From assembly GCF_000711295.1 (NCBI RefSeq), contig NZ_JOMJ01000003.1:695001-759000 (forward strand): a stretch of 64,000 nucleotides of DNA, in the 5' to 3' direction. A model generated the notes under the pieces. It saw only the letters and a list, made by a program, of their open reading frames with translations, was not told the DNA's origin and made no database searches. Source of the DNA: Desulfohalovibrio reitneri (GTDB lineage: Bacteria; Desulfobacterota; Desulfovibrionia; Desulfovibrionales; Desulfovibrionaceae). Of the stretch, positions 53,154 through 60,260 are shown one piece after another (position 1 is the first letter of the stretch; each line of letters opens with the position of its first letter). The position numbers were made by a program, and so were the translations under genes.

Positions 53154-53606
53154 ATGGTCCGGGATTCACTGCGCGTGCTGGTGGCGGACGACAGCTCTTC
53201 CGCACTGCGCTTCCTGGAGGAGGCGCTGGGCGGGGTGGCGGAAGTGGCGGAAGCGGTCAACGGGCTGGAGGCCGTGCGGTGTTTCGCCGCGGCCATGGAG
53301 TTGGGGCGGACGTTCGATGCGGTTTTCATGGACATCATGATGCCGGAGGTGGATGGCCTGACCGCGGTCAAGAAAATCCGGCGCATGGAATCGGCCGCCG
53401 AAGTTCCGCCGGAAAGGCGGGCCGGAATCGTCATGCTTTCCAGTCTTTCCGACGCCAGGCACATGATGGAGGCCCAGTACGAATGCGGGGCCGACCTGTA
53501 TTTGACCAAACCGGTCGAGCGCGCCACCCTTTTGGAGGCGCTGGCCAACCTCGGCCTGACTGTCGGGCCGTTTATGGAAAATGACCGAGTCCCCCCAAAG
53601 TCTTGA
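53154..53606 (+). CDS. CheY-like single-domain response regulator
   Basis: A 150-aa receiver with no output domain. The acidic pocket is VADDS, the phospho-Asp is in VFMDIMMPEVDG (about residue 60), the switch Ser in MLSSLSD and the Lys in LYLTKPVE. The ATG at 53154 follows AAGAGGAG. The last 26 bases overlap cheD, so the two are translationally coupled. Confidence 0.9.
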   Translation: MVRDSLRVLVADDSSSALRFLEEALGGVAEVAEAVNGLEAVRCFAAAMELGRTFDAVFMDIMMPEVDGLTAVKKIRRMESAAEVPPERRAGIVMLSSLSDARHMMEAQYECGADLYLTKPVERATLLEALANLGLTVGPFMENDRVPPKS

Positions 53607-54069
53607 AGGTTTGCCTTCGCTCTACCTGTCTGTGAACGAGGGTGGCGTCTGGGGTGAGCCCACAGCGGTCAGGACGGTGCTGGGCTCCTGCGTCTGCGTA
53701 GTGCTTGTTTGCGCGCGGCTTGGCCTTGGCGGGGCGTTCCATGCCCTGCTTCCGCTGGCCTCGCAGTGGGGGGAGACGATTGATGGGGAGAGTCCGTACA
53801 GGTATGTGGACACGGCCATTCACCGGCTGCACGATCTGTTCGCCATGCGCGGGGCCGGGCGTGGAGCCATCCAGGCCAAGGTATTCGGGGGCGCCTGTTC
53901 CATGGGCAAGGGCTACGACGTGGGCAGGCGGAACGTTACTCAGGCGTTCGTCACACTGGAATCCCTCGGGGTCCGGGTTGCGGCTTCAAGCGTTGGCGGT
54001 TCGCGAGGGCGGAAGCTGATATTCAGGACGGATACCGGGGAAGTCTACATGCGCTTTGTTAGAAGTTAG
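53581..54069 (+). CDS. cheD: Chemoreceptor glutamine deamidase CheD
   Basis: A 162-aa CheD-fold protein. The catalytic Cys is in VLGSCVCV (Cys 37), the His in GAFHALLP (His 54), with AKVFGGACSMGK and IGRRNV-type and VGGSRGRK segments typical of CheD. It deamidates Gln on chemoreceptors and can bind CheC-type phosphatases. No chemoreceptor or cheA lies in the window; coupling to a CheY-like protein suggests a small standalone signalling pair. Confidence 0.9.
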   Translation: MTESPQSLEGLPSLYLSVNEGGVWGEPTAVRTVLGSCVCVVLVCARLGLGGAFHALLPLASQWGETIDGESPYRYVDTAIHRLHDLFAMRGAGRGAIQAKVFGGACSMGKGYDVGRRNVTQAFVTLESLGVRVAASSVGGSRGRKLIFRTDTGEVYMRFVRS

Positions 54070-54095
54070 TGATTAAATGCATATATATTTCAGGT

Positions 54096-54189
54096 GGTTG
54101 ATTGTCTCTTTTTGTGTGAACGAAAAATTGGCGCTTGTTGGTTGACTAATCAACCCCAGATGGGTAGATGTGTGACCCACAGGTTGATT
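54096..54189 (+). promoter_or_regulatory. Repeated GGTTGATT operator upstream of the TetR gene
   Basis: A palindrome GGTTGA-CTAA-TCAACC (54140-54155), flanked by two half-sites GGTTGATT (54096-54103 and 54182-54189) spaced about 43 bp from it on each side. The region is unusually AT-rich for this genome. Likely binding sites for the TetR regulator that follows. Confidence 0.6.
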
Positions 54190-54220
54190 GGCTAAACAAC
54201 TTGCTGTCGAGGAGCGCGCC

Positions 54221-54811
54221 ATGAACATGCAAGCCGAGGAGCCAACGAGCAAGGAGAAAATCCTTCTCGCGGCCCGCAACCTGTTCGGGGAGTATGGCTA
54301 CGCCGATACGACCTTCAAGCGTATCGCCGAAAAGTCGGGAATGGCCCTGGGGCTTATCACCCACTATTTCGGCAGCAAGGAAAAGCTCTTTGTCAGTTCC
54401 AGTCTGAGTGTTCTGGACGAACTGTACGGCGAATTGCAGGAAGCGGCTTCCAGCGCCTCCAACGGCTTGGAAGAAGTTCTGGCTTTCGTTGAGGCCTACC
54501 TGAACTACTCCGTGACGCCGGGCAAGGATTTTCTTCTTCTGGTGCGCTGCTCGCCCTATTCCGACATCAAGAGCGACATCAACAAAGACGATGTCAGCAA
54601 GATGTTCGAACGGTTGATTCTTGACATCTCCGAGATGCTCGCCAGGGGAATGGAGGACGGCAGCGTGGTGGACTGCCCCTCCGTCAAGACGGCCAACTGC
54701 ATTTTCGCCACCGTGGTCGGGTCGGTGCGCACGCGGCTGCTGTCGCCGTATTGTCCGGACAACTACTACGAGGAAGTGCTCCACTACGTCCGCAGGAGCA
54801 TAGCCAAGTAA
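54221..54811 (+). CDS. TetR/AcrR-family transcriptional regulator
   Basis: A 196-aa repressor-type regulator. The N-terminal HTH (about 12-60) reads KILLAARNLFGEYGYADTTFKRIAEKSGMALG then ITHYFGSKEKLF in consecutive pieces, the standard TetR pattern. The C-terminal ligand domain is family-specific. The ATG at 54221 has GAGGAG 6 bp upstream; the longer TTG-started frame lies inside the operator region. A 41-codon membrane protein gene follows by 26 bp. Confidence 0.9.
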   Translation: MNMQAEEPTSKEKILLAARNLFGEYGYADTTFKRIAEKSGMALGLITHYFGSKEKLFVSSSLSVLDELYGELQEAASSASNGLEEVLAFVEAYLNYSVTPGKDFLLLVRCSPYSDIKSDINKDDVSKMFERLILDISEMLARGMEDGSVVDCPSVKTANCIFATVVGSVRTRLLSPYCPDNYYEEVLHYVRRSIAK

Positions 54812-54837
54812 CCCCCGGCAGGGGAAGCGAGGGCATC

Positions 54838-54963
54838 ATGAGCGAAGTCATCTTTTACGCCTTGGCTGCAGGTTTTATCGGAACGGCCGTCCATCTGATC
54901 AACCGTTTCCGTAAGCACGGCTCCCCCGAGATCGAGCGTCTCGTGGTCTGGCTGCGAAGCTAG
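54838..54963 (+). CDS. Small single-helix membrane protein
   Basis: A 41-aa product, MSEVIFYALAAGFIGTAVHL and onward, with one membrane helix (about 4-24) and a basic then mixed-charge tail. GAGGG lies 6 bp before the ATG. It follows the TetR gene by 26 bp and precedes a strong terminator, so it is probably transcribed with the regulator. I recognise no family; it is a candidate real small protein, not proven. Confidence 0.5.
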   Translation: MSEVIFYALAAGFIGTAVHLINRFRKHGSPEIERLVVWLRS

Positions 54964-55042
54964 GCGAACACATTTGCCGGCCATCCCCCGGCAATACCCA
55001 CACGCCTTCGAGCGTTTCCATCCCATCCCATCCCCATCCCAA

Positions 55043-55080
55043 CCCTGCCCCGGACGGTCCGGGGCAGGGGCTTTTTTTTT
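55043..55080 (+). terminator. Strong intrinsic terminator after the TetR operon
   Basis: CCCTGCCCCGGA / TCCGGGGCAGGG (12-bp stem, loop CGG) followed by GC and nine T. A short CATCC-type repeat (about 55017-55040) precedes it. Confidence 0.95.
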
Positions 55081-55368
55081 ATCCGCCGCTCAATAGCTCT
55101 ACGTCCGCTCATGGGGCATTTCGCCTGGCTGGGCATGCTTGAGGCGTTGGCTGTTCAGGCAGGCCGCGCCTCGGGTGGATTCCGAAGGACGGGATGCCGG
55201 GAAGTGGCCCGGAAGGGCTGGCGCCTGATACGAATTCGTCGAGCGTCATCCCGGCTGTCTTGAGGGCGGAAAACCACCTTGCCCGCTTTGTGGCGAGAAG
55301 GACGCCGCTAGCACGGAAAATCGATCTGCCACTTCCGATGCAAGGCGGGACGGCGGTGACAGCCGGAA
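55081..55368. other. Gene-free stretch, no convincing coding content
   Basis: About 290 bp between the TetR terminator and the stop of the next gene. Minus-strand reading gives a Pro/Arg-rich frame with no Shine-Dalgarno or recognisable fold. CCGGCTGT (55251-55258) and ACAGCCGG (55359-55366) are complementary but 100 bp apart. I cannot assign a function. Confidence 0.4.
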
Positions 55369-56874
55369 TCAGCCGCCGGGTGAGACGCCGAACTTGCCCA
55401 GTATTTCGGCCAGCCGCGCCTTTAGGTTGGTCGTGGTCCGGGCGAGTTGGTTGAGGTTGATGGCCACCAGCACGTCCACCTTCCATCCACTGTTTTCCCA
55501 GAGGGAGTCTATTGACTCCCTGAGTTCGTCGGAAAGCTGCAGCATCTGGAGCAGCGATTCCAGATCACGGCCGTTTTTCGGGCGGAAAAGACAGTGTTCA
55601 GTGCTGGCGGAGTCCTGCTCGAACAGCTTGCTCCGGCCTATCTTGGTCAACCCGTTCTGCTGCAATTCCCTCAGTTTCTCTACCGGCAGACGCCGCACGG
55701 TGTTGGTCTTGACGATGACCTTGTTGCCCTCGTCCCGCTTTTTTTCCTGCAAGAGCCCAGTAAAAGAGCCCAGCAGCATGGTGAAGAAGGTCTTGTTCAG
55801 GGAGGGCGCGTCGAAAACCCCCAGCAAGTGGGTGACGCTGGCGGAATCCTGGTGGTCGATCCTGGAGAGGGAGAGCAGGAATTCTTCGCGCATGGTGTCC
55901 AGAACCAGCAGGATACCGACCGCCATGGAGACCAGTTGCTCGCGGATGAAATCCAATTCCGCCTGGCGCTGTTCATCCGGGGATTCGTTCTGGAACCGCT
56001 CCAGCTTTTCCCTGTATTGCTCGCAAACCGCGTCCATGCACACGATGCGGGAGATGTGCAGCATGTCGTGCCGCTCCAGAGCACGGCCAAGCACCTCGGT
56101 TTCCCGCCTAAGAACCTCCTGGGCCAGACGGAACCCGGAAAGCGACTCCTCGCCAGCCGTCTCTTCCTCGTAGGCGTTTTGCACCCGTGTTTTCTGGATG
56201 TTCTTGCTGGTTTGCTTGAGTCCGGAGAGAACCGCATCAAAGGGAAACTGGATGAAGAGATAGTTCTGCTCCTTGAACAGGGAGTATCGTTCTTCGGAGA
56301 GAATCTGTTCAAACGCCATTTCCACCGGTCGCGTGACGAAATGGGAGAGCATCTCCCGCCAGTAGCGCTCTCCTGGCTCCAGCTTTTCCGTAAAGGACTC
56401 CACTTCGGCGATGGCCTTCTCGCCGAAATAGGTGATGAGGATTTCCTCCATGTTGTCGTGGATGAGAGACGAGGCGTAGACTGCGCCCTGCACACACTTG
56501 ATGAGGATGACCTCGGTGTTGGCGATCTGTGTGCGCAGCTGCTTGACACCCTCGGAGTCGCGCTGGGAGTCCGCCTTGCTGTAGCGGGTAAGGATGTGAA
56601 GAAAGTTGGAAATGTACCGCTTCAGGAATTCGTTGGCAGGATGTCCCTGGGAACGGTAGCAAAGGATATTGATAAGGCCGTTTCGCTGCGTCTCCAGAAG
56701 CGGATACTCGTTGATGCGGTCGTGGTTGGCTGTGATGAATTCCAGAAGCATTTCCCGCTCCTGGACATCCCGCAGCGAAGCCCGCTCCTTGAGGCCTGCC
56801 AGCTTCTTCAGGTAACGCTCAATGCGTTCATCCAGGGAGATTTGCCCTTCTTCCTTGTCTTGCGGTTGGCTCAT
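55369..56874 (-). CDS. Conserved-looking protein of unknown function, 501 aa
   Basis: A soluble, largely alpha-helical protein starting at MSQPQDKEEGQ (ATG 56874, AAGGA 8 bp upstream); the longer frame has no support. It is rich in Glu, Leu and Arg with a predicted coiled-coil start (DERIERYLKKLAGLKERASL) and no membrane helix or signal peptide. A C-terminal stretch (WKVDVLVAINLNQLARTTTN) ends LAEILGKFGVSPGG. I do not recognise the family. It is divergent from hldE and shares its promoter region. Codon usage looks like its neighbours, so recent transfer is not indicated. Confidence 0.75.
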   Translation of the reverse strand: MSQPQDKEEGQISLDERIERYLKKLAGLKERASLRDVQEREMLLEFITANHDRINEYPLLETQRNGLINILCYRSQGHPANEFLKRYISNFLHILTRYSKADSQRDSEGVKQLRTQIANTEVILIKCVQGAVYASSLIHDNMEEILITYFGEKAIAEVESFTEKLEPGERYWREMLSHFVTRPVEMAFEQILSEERYSLFKEQNYLFIQFPFDAVLSGLKQTSKNIQKTRVQNAYEEETAGEESLSGFRLAQEVLRRETEVLGRALERHDMLHISRIVCMDAVCEQYREKLERFQNESPDEQRQAELDFIREQLVSMAVGILLVLDTMREEFLLSLSRIDHQDSASVTHLLGVFDAPSLNKTFFTMLLGSFTGLLQEKKRDEGNKVIVKTNTVRRLPVEKLRELQQNGLTKIGRSKLFEQDSASTEHCLFRPKNGRDLESLLQMLQLSDELRESIDSLWENSGWKVDVLVAINLNQLARTTTNLKARLAEILGKFGVSPGG

Positions 56875-57051
56875 GGGGGGTATCCTTGCCTCCGAAGGGG
56901 ATTTCGCCTCGCGGTCGTTGCGGCACTCTACAGAAAACAATTGACGCATGGAAGCCCGGTGGAACCGCTGAACGCGTGGCATCCCGCCTCAAGTTGTCAT
57001 TCCGGGAAGGGCGGTCTTGAACGCCCATGAAAAAGGGAGTATCAGGCCGCC

Positions 57052-58506
57052 ATGTCCGACGCCTTGTCCGCAACGAGAGTTCCGTTGTTTTCCGGCCGCC
57101 GTGTGCTGGTGGTCGGCGATGTCATGCTCGACAGATATGTTTGGGGCGATGTTTCGCGCATTTCCCCGGAGGCCCCGGTGCAGGTGGTCCGGGTGGACCG
57201 CAAGAGCTACACTCTGGGCGGTGCGGGCAACGTGGCCGCAAACCTCGCCGCTCTGGGACTGGACGTGCAGTGTCTGGGCGTGCGCGGCAAGGACGAGGAC
57301 GGCCGCTTGCTGGCGGAAAAGTTTGACGAGATCGGCGCCAAGGCGCATCTGGTTTACGAACCCATGCGGCCCACCACCGCCAAGACGCGTGTCATGGGCC
57401 GTGGACAGCAACTCATCCGTTTGGACGAGGAGGATGCCGGGCCGCTCTCCGCGGAGGTCCAGGACGCCCTGTTGCGGCAGGTTGAACGGAGTCTGCCGGA
57501 GTGCGGGGCGGTCATTGTTTCCGATTACGCCAAGGGCGTTTTCGCCGGCAACCTCGCCCAGCGGATCATAAACGTGGGGGCCGAGGTCGGGGTTCCTGTG
57601 CTGGTCGATCCCAAGGGAGCCGATTGGACGCGCTACCAGGGAGCTTTCTGTATTACCCCCAACACGGGCGAGTTCCAGCGGGTCGCCCAATTCGACCCCC
57701 GCGACGACTCCGACCTCGGCGAGCGCGCCTCAACCGCCATCCACGCCTTCAGCCTGTCCTGGCTGCTGGTAACACGCGGCGAGCGGGGGATGTCCCTGTT
57801 CGGCCGGGGGGGCGAGGCGCTGCATGTGCCAACCCAGGCCCGCGAGGTATTCGACGTCTCCGGCGCGGGCGACACTGTCATCGCCACCCTGGCCGCGGGA
57901 GTGGCGGCGGGGCTCTCCATGGAGGATTCCGCCAGGCTGGCCAATGCCGCGGCAGGTGTTGTCGTGGGCAAGGTGGGCACCCAACCCGTAACCCGGGCGG
58001 AACTGGAGGAAGCACTGGCCCTGGACGAGGGCGGCTGCGCGTACAAGATCCGCACCCGCGAAGCGGCCATGGAGGCGGTGCAGGGATGGAAACGCCAGGG
58101 AGAGAACGTCGTATTCACCAACGGCTGCTTCGACCTGCTTCACGTGGGCCACATCACTCTGTTGCACAAGGCTGCGGAGCTTGGCGACCGGCTGGTGGTC
58201 GGCCTCAACTCCGACGCTTCCGTACGGCGCCTCAAGGGGGAGACGCGTCCCATTCTGCCGGAAGCCGAACGAGCCTCCCTGCTGGCCGCCCTGCAGGACG
58301 TGGACATGGTGGTCATTTTCGACGAGGACACGCCACTGGAACTGCTCAACGCCCTCAAGCCAGACATACTGGTCAAGGGCGGGGACTATGTGCGGGAAAC
58401 CGTTGTCGGCCACCAGGAAGTGGAAAGCTGGGGCGGACGGGTGGAGCTTATCTCCCTGGTGGACGGCAAGAGCACCAGTTCCATAATCGACCGTCTGCGG
58501 GGATGA
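57052..58506 (+). CDS. hldE: Bifunctional heptose 7-phosphate kinase / heptose 1-phosphate adenylyltransferase HldE
   Basis: A 484-aa enzyme of ADP-heptose synthesis for LPS inner core. The N-terminal PfkB-type kinase (about 1-320) has GGAGNVAANLA and the anion-hole motif GAGDTVIATLA; the C-terminal nucleotidyltransferase (about 345-484) has FTNGCFDLLHVGHITLL with the HxGH motif and later KGGDY. The linker between domains is short. With LptD at the other end of the window it shows an LPS-bearing outer membrane. Confidence 0.96.
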   Translation: MSDALSATRVPLFSGRRVLVVGDVMLDRYVWGDVSRISPEAPVQVVRVDRKSYTLGGAGNVAANLAALGLDVQCLGVRGKDEDGRLLAEKFDEIGAKAHLVYEPMRPTTAKTRVMGRGQQLIRLDEEDAGPLSAEVQDALLRQVERSLPECGAVIVSDYAKGVFAGNLAQRIINVGAEVGVPVLVDPKGADWTRYQGAFCITPNTGEFQRVAQFDPRDDSDLGERASTAIHAFSLSWLLVTRGERGMSLFGRGGEALHVPTQAREVFDVSGAGDTVIATLAAGVAAGLSMEDSARLANAAAGVVVGKVGTQPVTRAELEEALALDEGGCAYKIRTREAAMEAVQGWKRQGENVVFTNGCFDLLHVGHITLLHKAAELGDRLVVGLNSDASVRRLKGETRPILPEAERASLLAALQDVDMVVIFDEDTPLELLNALKPDILVKGGDYVRETVVGHQEVESWGGRVELISLVDGKSTSSIIDRLRG

Positions 58507-58615
58507 TTTCATTTTTCCCAGCCACCGCTTATCTTTTTTCTAGATTTCCTCTTGTCTTTGTGGGGCGGCGGGGGCTAGCCTGCGTGCTCACCACAAACGC
58601 CACGGAGGGGGAACC

Positions 58616-59041
58616 GTGCCGCAAGTCGCAGCCCGCATCAGCCAGAATCTCGAGGACCGCATCAAGGGGTATTTCAAGACCAAAGGGGCCGGAGCCGAGT
58701 TTCTCCTGCCCTGGGTGATCGATACGTTCGACCGGACGTTGGCCCAACTCAAAACGGAATTTTCCTCGCCGGAACTGAAAACCTTTCTCGAGGCCTACCG
58801 CGACCAGCGCATTCTTCCCGAGCATTGCCGACTGCCATATTTGCAACTGCGTATGCGGGAGGCGTGCGGGGAGGAATTGAAGAACACCATCCATGGAGCC
58901 GGGTGGCCCACCCTGGAGCGCAAGATCGACCGGCTGTCAGATGTGCAGGCCGCGACGCTCATGGTCTGGGCGGCCGCCTATTGGTCGAGCCCGGAGGCCG
59001 GGGAGGTTTCCATGGACGAGTACGTCCGCCCCCAGCCCTAG
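58616..59041 (+). CDS. Hypothetical protein, 141 aa
   Basis: A soluble protein started by GTG after a GGAGGGGG Shine-Dalgarno. Helical and Trp-containing (EFLLPWVIDTFDRTLAQLK; AATLMVWAAAYWSSP), with two Cys. I do not recognise a family. It follows hldE by about 110 bp, which contain a T-rich tract and a TTTGTGG/CCACAAA inverted repeat, so it may have its own promoter. Convergent with the PqqD-like gene. Confidence 0.65.
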   Translation: MPQVAARISQNLEDRIKGYFKTKGAGAEFLLPWVIDTFDRTLAQLKTEFSSPELKTFLEAYRDQRILPEHCRLPYLQLRMREACGEELKNTIHGAGWPTLERKIDRLSDVQAATLMVWAAAYWSSPEAGEVSMDEYVRPQP

Positions 59042-59047
59042 TCCGCT

Positions 59048-59431
59048 TCAACGGAAGGCCACGATGCCCCGTCTGCCGAGTTCCCGAAGGAAGGTGGACA
59101 TGGAAACCTCCGCCTCCCTGGAGTGCAGGTCGTAGCGTTCGGCAAGCTTTTGGCTGAGTTCGGCCACGGAGGACTGGCCGTCGATCCAGGACCAGACCAG
59201 TTCCCCCATCTCATCCAATTGCAGTTTTTTCTGAATGGGTGAACCGTCCCAGATGCCCACCTTGCGGGCCATGCGGGCGAACCAGGGGTTGAGTGTGGTT
59301 GGGTAGGAGAGCACCAGGCCGTCGTCGCCGGATTCCTCCTCCACATCACGGTTGCGCACCGGCACCGAGGCCAGCGCCTCCTCACGCGGAATGGTCGGCT
59401 GAACCGGCTTTTTCTTGCGGAACAAGGACAT
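59048..59431 (-). CDS. PqqD-like protein
   Basis: A 127-aa protein. A basic N-terminus (MSLFRKKKPVQ) and a 45-residue linker precede a PqqD fold (about 62-127): IQKKLQLDEMGELVWSWIDG, then SVAELSQKLAERYDLHSREA and FLRELGRRGIVAF. PqqD domains are RiPP recognition elements that bind a peptide leader for a radical-SAM partner. Here no radical-SAM gene or precursor peptide is seen. Its start overlaps the preceding gene by 50 bp. It is the last gene of the OPT-like operon, so it likely works with those membrane proteins. Confidence 0.8.
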   Translation of the reverse strand: MSLFRKKKPVQPTIPREEALASVPVRNRDVEEESGDDGLVLSYPTTLNPWFARMARKVGIWDGSPIQKKLQLDEMGELVWSWIDGQSSVAELSQKLAERYDLHSREAEVSMSTFLRELGRRGIVAFR

Positions 59432-60260
59432 AATTCATCCGTACCTCGCGCAGCAACTCGGCATCAAGTGGCGAGGCCGAGGCCGCCCGAAGGCAGAGGA
59501 TGCGGTTGCTTCCTTCCGGACGCCAGGCTTCGAGCCGCTTGTACGGCTTGCGGCGGCCCAGGCGTCCGGCCAGCCGGAGTGGATAGGAGGGGGCGCGCCG
59601 GGGCTGCATGAGCAGGCCTTCCGGAGTCTCCGAGGCTTCGGTGTTCTTGAGAAACTCTCCGTACTGCTTTTCCAGAAAGCCATGCATGCCCTGCTTCAGC
59701 AGAACCTCGGCGGGACCGAAGCGGGACAGCTCGATCTCCGACTTCTTGGTTTGGAATGTCAGCCGGAAGAGTCCGGGCTGGAAAGCGTACGTCCCAAGTT
59801 CGTATCCTGCGGGCATGACCGCCCGGATGTCGTACAGCGCGAAGGGGATGTCGCTGCCATTTCCCGACATGTGCAATCCGGACAGGGCCTTTACCGCCTC
59901 GTCGCGGTAGGCGGTCCGCCACTGCGCGGCCAGGGCCGCGCCAGCCTTGGCGTCGTAAAGCAGGCAGCCCCCGCCGCGCTCGCCAGCCAGCTCCCAGGTG
60001 AAAAATATTCGGCTGTTCCAGCGTGAGGGAAAGCCTCCGGGCGGGTTGGCCTTTTTCAGGGAACCGCCCTGTTTGGCGGGGAATCCCCGAGCCATGCGCT
60101 TGAGGTGCTTGTCCGCGGCGAATCGGCCTCGGATGGGATTCCACTTGAGGTCCAGGGCGGGATGACCGGAGGGGCCGAGGGTCAGCGTTCGCTTGCCCAT
60201 GGCCACGGGCTCCCAGGAGTCTGGCGTGGACAGGTCCACGCCATTCCAGGCCACGCGCAT
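59382..60260 (-). CDS. Unknown soluble protein of the OPT-like/PqqD operon, 292 aa
   Basis: A protein starting MRVAWNGVDLSTPDSWEP (ATG 60260, overlapping the upstream stop as TGATG). No signal peptide or membrane helix. The N-terminal third reads GHPALDLKWNPIRGRFAADKHLKRMAR, a pattern of alternating strand and basic helix; the C-terminal part is Arg-rich with two short Pro/Arg stretches. I do not recognise a family. Its tight coupling to an OPT-like protein upstream and to PqqD downstream suggests a shared function, perhaps a cytoplasmic partner of the transporters. Confidence 0.7.
   Translation of the reverse strand: MRVAWNGVDLSTPDSWEPVAMGKRTLTLGPSGHPALDLKWNPIRGRFAADKHLKRMARGFPAKQGGSLKKANPPGGFPSRWNSRIFFTWELAGERGGGCLLYDAKAGAALAAQWRTAYRDEAVKALSGLHMSGNGSDIPFALYDIRAVMPAGYELGTYAFQPGLFRLTFQTKKSEIELSRFGPAEVLLKQGMHGFLEKQYGEFLKNTEASETPEGLLMQPRRAPSYPLRLAGRLGRRKPYKRLEAWRPEGSNRILCLRAASASPLDAELLREVRMNYVLVPQEKAGSADHSA

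Noticed and set aside
55017-55040. CATCC-type short tandem repeat considered as a functional repeat
   Set aside because: Only a few imperfect units directly before a terminator; no sign of a regulatory or CRISPR repeat.
55109-55486. A 125-codon minus-strand frame in the gap after the TetR operon
   Set aside because: Pro/Arg-rich, overlaps the end of the 501-aa gene in another frame, and lacks a ribosome site.
59048-59431. Possible pyrroloquinoline quinone biosynthesis because of the PqqD-like gene
   Set aside because: No pqqA, pqqB, pqqC or pqqE is present; the fold is used in many unrelated peptide systems.
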